A stretch of DNA of 64,000 bases. Source: Ophiodon elongatus. Taxonomy: Eukaryota > Chordata > Actinopteri > Perciformes > Hexagrammidae. The DNA is taken from positions 5,887,001 through 5,951,000 of the forward strand of contig JACSYO010000415.1 of assembly GCA_016806645.1 (NCBI GenBank), in the 5' to 3' direction. The position numbers and the translations under genes were made by a program. The stretch's first letter is position 1, and the number at the start of each line of letters is the position of its first letter. The notes under the pieces were generated by a model. It saw only the letters and a list, made by a program, of their open reading frames with translations. It was not told the DNA's origin and did not search any database. Of the stretch, positions 27,101 to 34,208 are shown in pieces.

Positions 27101-30100
27101 TTATGTCTTTTAATGTAAGTACATATACTTAGGAAATACTTTTATTCACTTCACTTTGAGAGTTAGATGAGAAGATCAACCATTCCCATAACTGTCAGTT
27201 AATGTTACGTATGGAGCAACGTTATTAGCGTAGCATAAATACTGTCTTTCTCTATTGAGTGCTTCAGAGTTCTAAAACCCAAAATGACTCTGGTTTCCTC
27301 GTCTCAAAGTCAATTTGTGGTTAGATACCTAAAATCTCTTCGGTTGGGTTAACATAAGCTTAAAATATTAAAATGTTTTCTTATACGATATAAAATACCT
27401 AAATAATATATTTAGGAAATTTAAAGCTTTTAGGTGTCTTAAAAAAGGTAGTTGTTAACAAGTGGCTAAACTAATATGCGTCATCACGTACACATGTCCA
27501 CCTTTACAGCTTATTTTACTTATTGTGTATACTCGCCCTCATGCGACCGTGGTATAGCTCGTTTTAGGGCCGTCGAGGTGAAGGATTGTCTCACTGAACA
27601 GAACTTTTAAGTATCATGAACTTGTGTTTGCCACAGAGCTTATTTTCTGCAATAATCCAAAATCCCCAAATCCATTGAAAAAATACCATCGACTTTTTGT
27701 TTAGGGAACCAGTGCGATGCTAACTTCTAGGGTCGGCCTACAAAAATGCGTCATCCCTGCAGCACTCTAAGAGACAGTAAAGTGTTACGGTTTACGGATT
27801 TAAAGCTCCTTTTGCAGGTCACTGTTCATCGAACATTTTCTTGAACATGTTCCTGCATCCTCATCAGTGGCTTTGCAAAGCACTCTTAATTCTACTATTA
27901 TGGCATAATAAGGATTATTTTCAATTCCAATTATATTCCTGAGCCTCGTCTCAAAATTAAAGATGTCTATTTTTCCACAACACATAGTCCACAACGTTAC
28001 TTGACCCTCAGTGTTGTGTAATAGTATGTATAATCTTAAGCAGCTATTTATAACATGTATCTGAATGAATAGTGCAACAGTCAGTGAGATTGATGTGATG
28101 TTTTGGTTACTGAAATAGAATAAGTATCGTCTTCTCTGAACAAACATTTATATTACCTTGGCTTACAAGATATGAGTCCTTCCTCAAGGAAATGTATGGC
28201 ATATTGACACCGTTTCATTTCCCTGGCACCATATGATTGATCTGCTTTTTGTATTTATTAGTTCTCTGATCCAGGGCCATATACTGTTCCCTGCTGACAA
28301 CAGCATTTTATAGTGTGGAATTCAATTGAGTTACCCGTTGCTTCACTTCATTTTTAGTGCAACAAGAGAATGCAACTGGATCTCCACTCTGTGAAGTCAT
28401 AGTGAATTAAGGGATTCTACTGTCTTCCCTTGTTTGTAACCATGTAGTCTTTGTCAAACCACAAAGGACAAATCCAATCAAATTTGGTAGAAGAGGTTAA
28501 AGAGCTGACCACTCTGCCACCATTCTGTGGGCTTGTTACTCTTTAGAATTGCCCTCATAAATCTTCTCAGTAAAGTAAGAGTGCACAAAGCACAAGGGTA
28601 TTTTAAAGGTTGTCAGATATGAGATATAAAGTAACTTTAACACCAGTCAGTGAGCCATTATAATCATAGTATTACTTAGTAGAGGACCACTCAAAGTCAA
28701 AGTTGATGCTGGAGTGTACTTTCAGTCTGGCTATGTAGTATATGATTTTGATTTTTCTGTTTTTTTATACAGACTGTAATGATTTGACTGCAAAATATAT
28801 GAGTGTGTACATCTGGTAAACATGATGAGCTCTAAATGACATAAAGAAATGAAATGAAAACAGTAGGAGTGTGAATTACATATGACATGTCAACTGGTTC
28901 ATCAAAACTCATTTCAGATAAAAGATTCAGTCCTAGACTAGGATCAATTGCAAATGGTATTAATCAGTTTTAGATCCATGTTTTAGCGACGATTATGCAG
29001 CAAATACTTGACAAAAAAAAACACACTAGAAATAATGAAAAAAGGTGTAGGGATCGATTTTATACTATAACGTTTTTGATACACATTATATTTTCTATAA
29101 ATACACTTTGTTACTGATGTAAGTTAACAATATAATAATAATAATACATTTTATATATATATATAGCACTTTTCAAAATTCTCAAAGGCACTTTACAAAA
29201 ATCATTTACAAAAATCATTAATCACTTTGCAAAAATCATCATCATAAAAGAGCTATACATTAAAAACATGGAACATACAATAGTCATAAATTAAAAGCAC
29301 TTCTGGAAAGGTGGGTTTTGATTTGTGATAAAATAATAGTCATCTGCAAGTGTGATTGAGTACATAGTGAGTGAGTTAGTTATTGCTCAGACAGCCTATT
29401 GAACCGAATGTAGAAGCCTGAGAAACACACAGCTTATTGGTCTGATCTACCCATTCTGAATTGTGAGCTTAGATTTTGGCTAAACTGCCAAACTGGCTTT
29501 ATTTTCAGTGGCACTGCCAAAAACATTTGCAGGCTAATTAACAAAAACGCAGGCCATCATGTTTCTGCATTTGTTTCATTTGGTTACAGTGTTGACAGGT
29601 ACAATTCTATCTAGATAATTGCTTAATAGTCTCTCACTTTGTGTTGCGTACAGGCTCAGAACTGATGCCCAAAGCCCTGTCGACCAGGATCATCGGTGGG
29701 ATCTGGTGGTTCTTCACACTCATCATCATATCATCCTACACAGCTAATTTAGCAGCTTTTCTCACTGTGGAGAGAATGGACTCGCCTGTGGACTCAGCCG
29801 ATGACATCGCTAAGCAGACCAAGATTGAGTATGGTGTGGTCAAAGATGGCGCAACCATGACTTTCTTCAAGGTATAGTACGCACAGTAAAGAGTAAATGA
29901 TTGGTTCAATCTACTTTATCATTATGAAGTTTGTAATTTAAAAAAAATACAAGTTTGATACATTACTGAAGGTACTACGGAGATATAAGATACAATATGT
30001 CAAGTGTAAAAACAGTCAGTGTAGCAGAAGCATGCCTAGTGCAAACATGTACAGTAATAATAATGATGTAAAATGTATGTGATATTAGGCAAGAGGTTTT

Positions 30101-30139
30101 TTCTTGAGTTATTAGTGTGTGTGTGTGTGTGTGCGTGGG

Positions 30140-30198
<59 letters not shown>

Positions 30199-33100
30199 AT
30201 ATATATACATATATTCCCCCCACACACACACACACAGTTAGATCTTAATTCCCACAGCAAAGGCAAATTCTTCAGCTTCTCCACTTTTTTACACTGTTTG
30301 ATGTGTTCCTCCATAATGATTTTTTTATTCCAAAGTTTCAGCGTGCCTGCAGGGTCTTTGAATTTATTTTATTATTTTGAGCTTTGCTTTAGATGCTTCT
30401 GCTTCTGTGGTGCTGAATAACACATGTTCCAGAGTTACAGTTTCTCTGAGTAAGAAATGAAAACACTGCACATTTCAATTGAAGGCAGTCCATAAGTTTA
30501 TGAAATTCAATAGCAGGAAAGCTGAAAATTCTTCCAGGGCATCTATCTGTCCTAGTTTTAATGCCCCCCCACAAATTTGTAGTGGAACTCATGAACACGA
30601 CATGCCTCATTGTTGAATCTGCAGAATCGTGTGTGTTCTGAATCCCCCATCTTTGATAGTGTTATTGGGCTCAGGGTTATCGCTGATACCATATAGATTC
30701 AAACATGATCAGTGTCTCGGAGTTGCAGCCACACTAATCACAATACTGTAAGATAACTTACTTTTTGCATTGCATGCCATGAATACGAAATGTCATGCAA
30801 TGACGATTAGTGCACCTGGATCCAACTCAACTCGTTGACACTTTAAAAAGAAATCAACCTCCTGTTCCTCCGAATAGCCATGTGAAAGAAAGTTTAGGAT
30901 AATTTTGTGTTCTTCGATAAATCAACGTTGTGATTGTAGCGTCACAAATAGGAGAAACAGGTGTTTAATTACCTCATCAGCGTTGCATGGCTCAAGTGCC
31001 CTCTGCTCCCCCTTGCACTTCCAGAAAGGCCTAATGAAGTCAATTCAATGAGGCAGAGAAGCATGATGAATACTGAGGAGACCGTGAAGCAGATGAAGGC
31101 TTTGCAGATGGATGTAACTGGATGGATTTTGTCCTTAACTCATGTTTCGGTGATATACTTAACCGTCTATGTTTTTTGCTCTCAATTCTGCAAGTTAAAA
31201 AAAAAAACACTATACTTTAGTTATACACCTCCAAATATGCATCATGGCCCCAAAAGACGAAGTCAAGAAACTGTTTTCTACTGGAGAAAAAAAAAATACT
31301 TTTACCAGCAAGGAGCAGTAGTAAAATTACAAAAGAGAGAATAAGATGTAACAACTAATTGGTTGCCTTTTTAGAAAAATCTATTTCAAATGTATTTCAA
31401 CAATCTTAAAGTCAGTGTAAAAGCTTAAAACATTCTAAATGTTATACTTTCAACTTATTATTATTAATTTAAAGTGGTTATTATGATGGTGGTTAAATGA
31501 TTAGGAAATACACATTATTAATTAAATACATGCTTTGTTACAAAAAAAAAAAGAACTAAACCAAGTCTTGAAGAGTAGAATTTTTTAATTACACATTGCT
31601 GTAATGTGCCATATGGTCCATCTTCCTTTCTCACCTCCTTTACTTATCTCTAGTGACAAAGATGCCAACTTGGCAACATTCGCTATACATCCTAATTGGT
31701 ACTTTTAAGTTTTAATATCAGACTATCATACCTTAGTTTTAAGCAAGCAGGACTGTGCTTCTACCATAGTTACGCATAATGGAGGGCTTCTTATAACAGC
31801 ATCTTTCACAATTTGAAATGGCTTATAGTCTTTAGACAGTAATTATCTAGGATTAGACATGGCATAAATGTGACCTCACACAAAATTGCATGAAATACCA
31901 CATAGCCTGATGCAAGACTAATGGAGAGGCATTCTATTATTGCTGCTTCAGTAGCACTTATGAGAATAGATGTGCACAAACCTTCCATTTACTGTCCTTT
32001 AATACCGAGACAATGGAGATCAGCAGGATGTAATCATGTAAATCTATTTTATCACTGGCTAAAATCTGTAATCTTCAATACCGCAAGTGAACAAATACTA
32101 TATGTGCCACCTTTTTTATTCAAACATTAAAAAAAATACCCACAAGTTATTTAGTCATTCATCAGGGCTACAGAGGTACCAGTGAGATTTCATGGTGAGC
32201 AGTATTTTCAGCTGTAACACCTTTGGCTATAATGTTTCAAAGTAATTCTGTTCAAGCTCAAACTTTTTTGTAAGTGGTGAGAGCATTGTATATAATATAT
32301 CGACCACTTTTTCCTCACTTGCAGCCAGGGAGATTGCTTGAATTAGGTTCAAAGGCACATGTTTTCTTTAACTGGCTCTTTCTGTCCCTTACAGAAATCT
32401 AAGGTTTCTACTTTTGAGAAGATGTGGGCCTTTATGAGCAGCAAGCCGAGCACATCACTGGTGAAGTCTATTGAGGATGGGATCCAGAGGGTGCTGAAGT
32501 CAGACTATGCCCTCATTATGGAGTCCACAACTATCGATTACATTACCAGGAGCAACTGTAACCTGACACAGGTGGGAGGGATCATCGACAGCAAAGGCTA
32601 TGGCATCGGCACTCCCATTGGTAAGACCTGTGAATACATTTGAGACTACCTACTAACTAATAAAAAAAAAAATCAACCTCTTTGATCTTTTATATGTAGC
32701 CTTTTAAACGATGACGGTGAGGGGTTGCTTTTTAGACAACGCAGCAGTATAAGATTTTTTTTATTTTAGCTACCAGTTCGACAGTATGCCACAACGTGTT
32801 TATGAACCTTATTAGCACAGAATCCAGCTGGCATATCTTCCAAAGTAAAACAGGCCTTATGTTGCTTCCAGGCTCTCCATACAGGGACAAAATCACCATA
32901 GCAATCCTGAGCATCTTGGAGGATGGGCGTCTGCACATGCTGAAGGAGAAGTGGTGGAGTGGGAGCAGCTGCTTGGATGAAGAGCGTCACGAGACAGGCC
33001 CCATGGGTATCCAGAACCTGGGTGGTATATTCATTGTGCTGGCATCTGGTCTCGTGCTGTCTGTTTTTGTGGCGATTGCTGAATTCATCTACAAGCTGAG

Positions 33101-34041
33101 GAAGACTGCAGAACGTGAGCAGGTATATAAATCACATGCCTAATGTTTTATTTTCTTTATGCGATCTTTACTCTGTGGTTTGGAAAATTAGTCCAACATT
33201 AATTCAATTACACTCCACTAGCATTTCAGTTTAATACACCCTCGATTTTAGCAAAGAAGTTGCTAAACAAGCCTATTTTGTAATACTTCCACATCGCCTC
33301 TAAACCAACGCCGTGCTCTGGCTTTCAGTTCAAACACGTTATAAAAGGATTTGCATGCCTTTGGCTAATCCCTAGGAGTACTTGGGCCATAACACCACAA
33401 CATTTACTTATTTTAACAGGCATAATTGCAAATTGGAGCATAGAGAATGAATCCATTATTAGTCATTGGAGTTGAATAACATGAAACCCTTTACTGTTGT
33501 AAATCACTAATTTGAGTGCGTAGTTGGATGCATGCTCATGCACCATACTTGTTCACTCTTTCTAACACAGCAGCAATAATGAACCTTGTGCAGGCTGGTG
33601 GTGGTGGTGGTGGTGCGATTTGACATTGCTGATAGCTATGGAAGCTCACACCCACACCCCCACACACACACACACACACACGATCACTGACACAACATGA
33701 ACGTTACGTTCTAATGCATGTTGTGCTCTTTAGACTGTCGACACTCTGCTGTCAGAAGAATTTAAAGCTAAGGCATTTACCCTCCCCCGTCCCTTTCCCC
33801 TCTTCTCCTTCTGTCTCCCCTCCCCGCATCCTCCCTTTTCGCCCAGAGGTCTTTGTGCAATGCCATGGTGGACGAGATCAGACTGTCGTTCACCTGCGAG
33901 AGGCGGGTGAAACACAAGCCTCAGCCTCCAGTCATGGTGAAGACGGATGCAGTGATCAACATGCACGCCTACAACGACCGACGACTCCCGGGAAAGGACA
34001 ACATGAGCTGCAGCACTGGGATGACTCCCGTGTTCCCGTGA
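759..34041 (+). CDS. grik3: grik3-like kainate glutamate receptor (GluK3), 3' part, exons 6-16
   Basis: This is the gene-level entry; the coding sequence is split over eleven exons listed separately. The product is a subunit of a tetrameric, glutamate-gated cation channel of the kainate class in neuronal membranes. The joined exons encode 657 residues: end of the amino-terminal domain, S1, M1, re-entrant M2, M3, S2, M4 and a cytoplasmic tail. Family diagnostics seen are SYTANLAAF in M3, the PLT...R and GAT ligand-site motifs, and the MEST glutamate-site motif. GRIK3 rather than GRIK1 or GRIK2 is indicated by YDAHPCNPGS before M2, KLRKTAEREQ after M4 and the tail ending GMTPVFP. The first five exons are outside the window. 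Introns range from 251 bp to 6.4 kb. Compared with mammalian GRIK3 from memory, exon 10 is only about 75% identical, so a teleost-specific duplicate is possible. Confidence 0.93.
1115..2030 (+). mobile_element. decayed Tc1/mariner-type DNA transposon, internally deleted and right-truncated
   Basis: The left end carries the terminal motif ACCACTTTATTAGGTACAC (1115-1133), typical of a common fish Tc1-like family. Bases about 1200-1315 align with the start of its transposase reading frame (around GAATGGGGAAGA). Bases about 1550-1605 match the middle, around GTTGATGCCAGAGG. Bases about 1630-2030 match the catalytic C-terminal half, with degenerate equivalents of the QDNAPCH and WPPQSPDLNPIE motifs, for example AATGGCCACACAGTCCAGAT at 1838-1857. 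The frame is broken by stops and indels, part of the middle is missing, and the right terminal repeat is absent. The product would have been a DDE transposase. The match was made from memory of the consensus. Confidence 0.82.
2091..2111. repeat. (TTAA)n microsatellite
   Basis: Simple tandem repeat of ATTA/TTAA units just after the Tc1-like relic. Confidence 0.9.
2818..2961 (+). CDS. grik3: grik3 exon 7 (amino-terminal domain)
   Basis: This 144 bp exon encodes 48 residues, TDAALTYDAVHIVS through RFMSFIKE, in phase 0 at both ends. The acceptor is ATTCCAG at 2811-2817 and the donor is GTGAAG at 2962. The exon length equals the usual family exon. YDAVHIVS and APQMTVNSLQCHRHKPWRFG are highly typical of GRIK1-3, and the run with MTVNSLQCHRHK and GGRFM is closest to GRIK3. 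The cysteine in LQCHRHK is the conserved amino-terminal-domain cysteine. It lies in the second lobe of the domain, on the extracellular side. Confidence 0.95.
2962..6585 (+). other. intron 7
   Basis: Donor GTGAAG and acceptor ending CTTTTAG. Most of it is unremarkable. Two things stand out. First, a chain of overlapping - strand open frames between 4493 and 3686 and another open - strand stretch at 5673-5341; I do not recognise the peptides. Second, a C-rich patch at about 6027-6078 (CACATCCCCCGCGCACACCC). No known repeat is identified with confidence. Confidence 0.6.
6586..6693 (+). CDS. grik3: grik3 exon 8 (amino-terminal domain)
   Basis: This 108 bp exon encodes 36 residues, SHWDGLTGRLSFNK through SLKEDGLEK, phase 0 at both ends, with acceptor CTTTTAG at 6579-6585 and donor GTACAT at 6694. 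WDGLTG and the run SGLRTDFDLDI are kainate-family signatures, and the NKT sequon is a conserved glycosylation site. FNKTSGLRTDFDLDI with KEDGLEK is nearer to GRIK3 than to GRIK1 or GRIK2. The length equals the family exon. Confidence 0.95.
6694..8828 (+). other. intron 8
   Basis: No repeat family recognised. A stretch at about 7700-7790 is rich in TAATT/TTAATG homeodomain-like motifs (for example GAGCTAATTGTAATTGGGC) and resembles a conserved non-coding element. A G-run lies at about 7949-7966. The acceptor ends CTTCCGCAG at 8828. Confidence 0.6.
8829..8942 (+). CDS. grik3: grik3 exon 9 (end of amino-terminal domain, linker to S1)
   Basis: This 114 bp exon encodes 38 residues, VGKWSVSGGLNITE through SLVITTIL, phase 0 at both ends, with acceptor TTCCGCAG and donor GTAGGT at 8943. 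It covers the end of the amino-terminal domain and the linker into the S1 half of the agonist-binding domain. Two NIT sequons are present. The closing NRSLVITTIL joins directly to EEPYV of the next exon, the start of S1. The linker part (PKRKGM) is variable in the family. The length matches the family exon. Confidence 0.94.
9505..10052 (+). mobile_element. non-autonomous fish repeat with TIR-like ends
   Basis: The left end reads TTTAAACGAGCAGTGTGTGA and leads into a motif-rich block (GGTGGCATCCAGCGG, GGTTGCAGATTGCAACCAAC). The middle contains TAGAGCCAGTGTTTTGG and GAAACATGGCGGTGCAACA. The right part contains TTTTCAGGTGATTATACACT and ends CACACTGGCCCTTT, a degraded inverted copy of the left end. 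I recognise this as a very common non-coding dispersed repeat of perciform genomes, probably a non-autonomous DNA transposon. It has no coding capacity. The identification is from memory. Confidence 0.82.
10167..10204. repeat. 18-bp tandem duplication
   Basis: The unit TGATAAAAGAGACCGTGA occurs twice in immediate succession. Local duplication with no visible function. Confidence 0.85.
11817..11834. repeat. poly(A) run
   Basis: Eighteen consecutive A bases within intron 9. Confidence 0.9.
12647..12850 (+). CDS. grik3: grik3 exon 10 (S1 agonist-binding segment)
   Basis: This 204 bp exon encodes 68 residues from EEPYVMLKKSDKALV to GMIRELIEH, phase 0 at both ends, with acceptor CTGTGCAG and donor GTAAGT at 12851. 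It forms most of the S1 half of the clamshell agonist-binding domain; GNDRFEGFCIDLLKEL is the hallmark. Human GRIK3 has the same length here. This is the most divergent exon: VGNDRF replaces the usual YGNDRF, and LVPDGRYGS replaces LVEDGKYGA. Counting from memory, about 17 of 68 residues differ from human GRIK3. VPDG is shared with GRIK1, so this exon alone would not decide the subtype. Confidence 0.94.
12889..13233 (-). mobile_element. short TIR element (MITE-like), inverted orientation
   Basis: The left end TTAAAGGAACAGTTTAAAGG and the following GCTTTCTTGCCAAG mirror the right end. Read on the - strand, the right end gives AAGGAATAGTTTGACATTTT, then GGGAAATACGC and CTTTCTTGC. The interior, with GTTTCCAGTCTTCATGCTAA and GGCTGGCCTC-like parts, matches on the - strand a common teleost non-autonomous repeat that I know as starting AGGAATAGTTTGACATTTTG. 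About 345 bp with terminal inverted repeats and no coding capacity. A fragment of the same family lies at 27130-27246. Confidence 0.8.
18401..18710 (+). repeat. dispersed teleost repeat (GCATGCTAACATGCTC family)
   Basis: Matches from memory a very abundant fish repeat. Diagnostic pieces are GCATGCTAACATGCTCATAG, TTTGCTAATTAGCACTAAA, TTTTGCAGGTATTTGGTCAT and TCTGGACCAAAGTGGTG. The element is internally deleted around 18590-18660, where a TTAGATTAGATTAGA tract replaces the usual middle. It is non-coding and lies close upstream of exon 11. Confidence 0.88.
18817..19040 (+). CDS. grik3: grik3 exon 11 (end of S1 and M1)
   Basis: This 224 bp exon encodes 74 codons plus two bases, starting RADLSVAPLTITY. 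It begins in phase 0 and ends after two bases of an arginine codon completed by exon 12. Acceptor TACAG; donor GTAAGT at 19041. Residues 8-15 (P, T, R of PLTITYMR) are the agonist-contacting set. REKVIDFSKPF keeps the residues that in GluK2 form the Na+/Cl- sites (E and D). NPMTPDIW leads into M1 (about residues 55-74). Genomic codons at the two M1 positions edited in GluK2 are ATC (18991-18993, Ile) and TAC (19003-19005, Tyr). RKPNATNNGFFSF differs from the usual RKPNGTNP. Confidence 0.96.
19041..23121 (+). other. intron 11
   Basis: Contains a T run near 19307-19320, a long (TA)n at 19436-19478, and a direct repeat of GTTGATTGGCTGAAAA near 19592-19624. The remainder is AT-rich and unannotated. 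The acceptor ends GTTCCCAG at 23121. Confidence 0.65.
19436..19478. repeat. (TA)n microsatellite
   Basis: About 43 bp of alternating T and A. Confidence 0.95.
23122..23240 (+). CDS. grik3: grik3 exon 12 (M2 pore loop, Q/R position)
   Basis: This 119 bp exon completes the split arginine codon and encodes FSPYEWYDAHPCNPGSDV through the re-entrant pore loop FWFGVGSLMQQ, ending with one base of a split glycine codon. Acceptor TTCCCAG; donor GTTTGG at 23241, which is weak beyond the GT. YDAHPCNPGS is the GRIK3 version of this loop; GRIK1 and GRIK2 have YNPHPCNPDS. The pore Q/R position is the first Q of MQQ, codon CAA at 23234-23236. The genome encodes the unedited, Ca2+-permeable, polyamine-sensitive form. 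The length equals the family exon. Confidence 0.96.
23881..23920. repeat. imperfect (TG)n microsatellite
   Basis: Alternating TG with a few CG and CA interruptions, a potential Z-DNA tract. Confidence 0.9.
24134..24161. repeat. poly(A) run
   Basis: Twenty-eight consecutive A bases. I could not tie the sequence before it to a retroposed element. Confidence 0.9.
27130..27246 (+). mobile_element. fragment of the intron-10 TIR element family
   Basis: Shows the left part of the family: AGGAAATACTTTTATTCACT, then GAGAGTTAGATGAGAAGATC, and ends near TTAGCGTAGCATAAATACTG. This is the opposite orientation to the copy at 12889-13233, and the right half is missing. Match made from memory of the consensus and by comparison with that copy. 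Confidence 0.72.
27260..27775 (+). repeat. probable dispersed teleost repeat
   Basis: Blocks such as CTTATACGATATAAAATACC, CCTCATGCGACCGTGGTATA, TTTTAGGGCCGTCGAGGTGA, ACCATCGACTTTTTGTTTAG and ATGCGTCATCCCTGCAGCAC look to me like a known fish repeat. I cannot name the family, and the boundaries are approximate. It is non-coding. Confidence 0.5.
29130..29330 (+). repeat. dispersed repeat of the TATATAGC(A/G)CTTTTC type
   Basis: Begins with an ATAATAATAATACATTTTAT tract, continues TATATAGCACTTTTCAAAAT and AAAGGCACTTTACAAAA, and ends near AAAGGTGGGTTTTGATTTGT. This layout is shared by a widespread vertebrate and fish non-coding repeat. It contains a short internal duplication, CAAAAATCATT. Family name unknown to me. 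Confidence 0.6.
29654..29871 (+). CDS. grik3: grik3 exon 13 (M3 and start of S2)
   Basis: This 218 bp exon completes the split glycine and encodes 72 residues, SELMPKALSTRIIGG through DGATMTFFK, ending in phase 0. Acceptor GCGTACAG; donor GTATAG at 29872. IIGGIWWFFTLIIISSYTAN with LAAFLTVERM is M3, including the SYTANLAAF gate motif. The S2 part has EYGVVKDGATMTFF, where A and T of GAT bind the agonist gamma-carboxylate. VKDG, with K where GRIK2 has E, agrees with GRIK3. It is the most conserved exon in the window, and its length matches the family exon. Confidence 0.97.
29872..32394 (+). other. intron 13
   Basis: Contains a composite (GT)n-(TA)n-(CA)n tract at 30111-30236. The open frames over that tract are low-complexity artefacts. 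The remainder is AT-rich, with A runs near 31200-31207, 31286-31296 and 31541-31552. The acceptor ends CCCTTACAG at 32394. Confidence 0.7.
30111..30236. repeat. composite (GT)n-(TA)n-(CA)n microsatellite
   Basis: A GT tract is followed by about 48 bp of TA repeat, short CA/TA mixtures, a run of C, and a CA tract. The order makes the block roughly self-complementary. Confidence 0.92.
32395..32620 (+). CDS. grik3: grik3 exon 14 (S2 agonist-binding segment)
   Basis: This 226 bp exon encodes 75 codons plus one base, starting KSKVSTFEKMWAFMSSKPST, with acceptor CTTACAG and donor GTAAGA at 32621. It starts in phase 0 and ends after one base of a glycine codon. The agonist-site glutamate lies in YALIMESTTIDY. 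CNLTQVGG and IDSKGYGIGTP are S2 hallmarks, and the cysteine of NCNLTQ forms the conserved S2 disulfide with a cysteine in exon 15. STFEKMWAFMSSKPS fits GRIK3; GRIK1 and GRIK2 have STY and SSR. The length equals the family exon. Confidence 0.96.
32621..32871 (+). other. intron 14 (short, 251 bp)
   Basis: Donor GTAAGA, acceptor ending TTGCTTCCAG. An open frame runs through the 3' part of the intron into exon 15, but it is not needed for the protein. The intron otherwise holds only A/T runs. Confidence 0.85.
32872..33122 (+). CDS. grik3: grik3 exon 15 (end of S2 and M4)
   Basis: This 251 bp exon completes the split glycine and encodes 83 residues, SPYRDKITIAIL through YKLRKTAEREQ, ending in phase 0. 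Acceptor GCTTCCAG; donor GTATAT at 33123. GTP(I)GSPYRDKITIAIL and MLKEKWW are conserved S2 motifs, and the cysteine of SGSSC pairs with that of exon 14. M4 is LGGIFIVLASGLVLSVFVAI (about residues 49-68). The cytoplasmic KLRKTAEREQ is specific to GRIK3. The loop before M4, LDEERHETGPMG, differs from the usual PEEENKEASALG. Reading through the donor would add only VYKSHA before a stop. Confidence 0.96.
33597..33615. repeat. (GGT)n microsatellite
   Basis: Short GGT tandem repeat in intron 15. Confidence 0.9.
33647..33681. repeat. (CA)n microsatellite
   Basis: CACACCCACACCCC followed by an uninterrupted CA tract. Confidence 0.9.
33847..34041 (+). CDS. grik3: grik3 exon 16, coding part (cytoplasmic tail and stop)
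   Basis: Encodes the last 64 residues, starting RSLCNAMVDEIRLSFTCERR and ending CSTGMTPVFP, with stop TGA at 34039-34041. The acceptor is TTTTCGCCCAG after a long pyrimidine tract. The tail has the basic RRVKHKPQPP segment and VKTDAVINMHAYNDRRLPGK, shared by GRIK1-3 long tails. The ending CSTxxxPVFP is found only in GRIK3 and is the best subtype evidence in the window. It acts in trafficking and scaffold binding on the cytoplasmic side. A second frame is open across the whole exon and beyond the stop (see findings). Confidence 0.96.
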   Translation, partial: RSLCNAMVDEIRLSFTCERRVKHKPQPPVMVKTDAVINMHAYNDRRLPGKDNMSCSTGMTPVFP

Positions 34042-34208
34042 CAATGTGTTCCCCCCAGGGCAAGAACCTCCTGAGCAACTTGTCAGGGGGGATGCTGGAG
34101 ACTAGAGACAATGGCATAGACGGGATCACCAGATTCACTATTAACCACAGTGACATGGGGACACTAACAAAACATGGGCAACTCAAAATGGCAGCATCAG
34201 CCACACAG
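34042..34208 (+). other. 3' UTR start or alternative-frame tail of exon 16, ending at a strong donor
   Basis: Directly after the stop, the frame with codons starting at 33849 stays open through this segment, reading QGKNLLSNLSGG, DGITRFTINHSD and LKMAASATQ. It ends at CACACAG|GTATGA (donor GT at 34209-34210). An internal acceptor-like tract, TGTTCCCCCCAG, ends at 34058. The segment could be plain 3' UTR, a UTR exon with a downstream partner, or the coding end of a frame-shifted isoform. Base composition here is less AT-rich than the DNA beyond 34210, which supports it being exonic. Confidence 0.5.

Larger units (their letters stand above)
23241..29653 (+). other. intron 12
   Basis: The longest intron, 6.4 kb. 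It holds an imperfect (TG)n at 23881-23920, a 28-base A run at 24134-24161, CpG-rich flanking pieces at about 23745-23830 and 24290-24495 that may be halves of one old element, a fragment of the intron-10 element family and an adjoining dispersed repeat (27130-27775), and another dispersed repeat at 29130-29330. The acceptor ends GCGTACAG at 29653. Confidence 0.7.
33123..33846 (+). other. intron 15
   Basis: Contains a (GGT)n at 33597-33615 and a (CA)n at 33647-33681, then a strong C/T-rich tract (33780-33840) before the acceptor TTTTCGCCCAG. In mammals the GluK3b splice form inserts 40 nt at this junction. I could not identify an unambiguous 40 nt cassette here. Confidence 0.7.

Noticed and set aside
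29975..30420. Open frames of 86-115 codons on both strands around the microsatellite in intron 13
   Set aside because: They consist largely of YIYIYI/HTHTHT translations of (TA)n and (CA)n tracts.
32766..32990. - strand frames over exon 15 and the end of intron 14
   Set aside because: Shadows of the real + strand exon.
33730..34044. 104-codon - strand open frame over exon 16
   Set aside because: It is a shadow of the GC-rich terminal exon; the + strand frame has clear homology.
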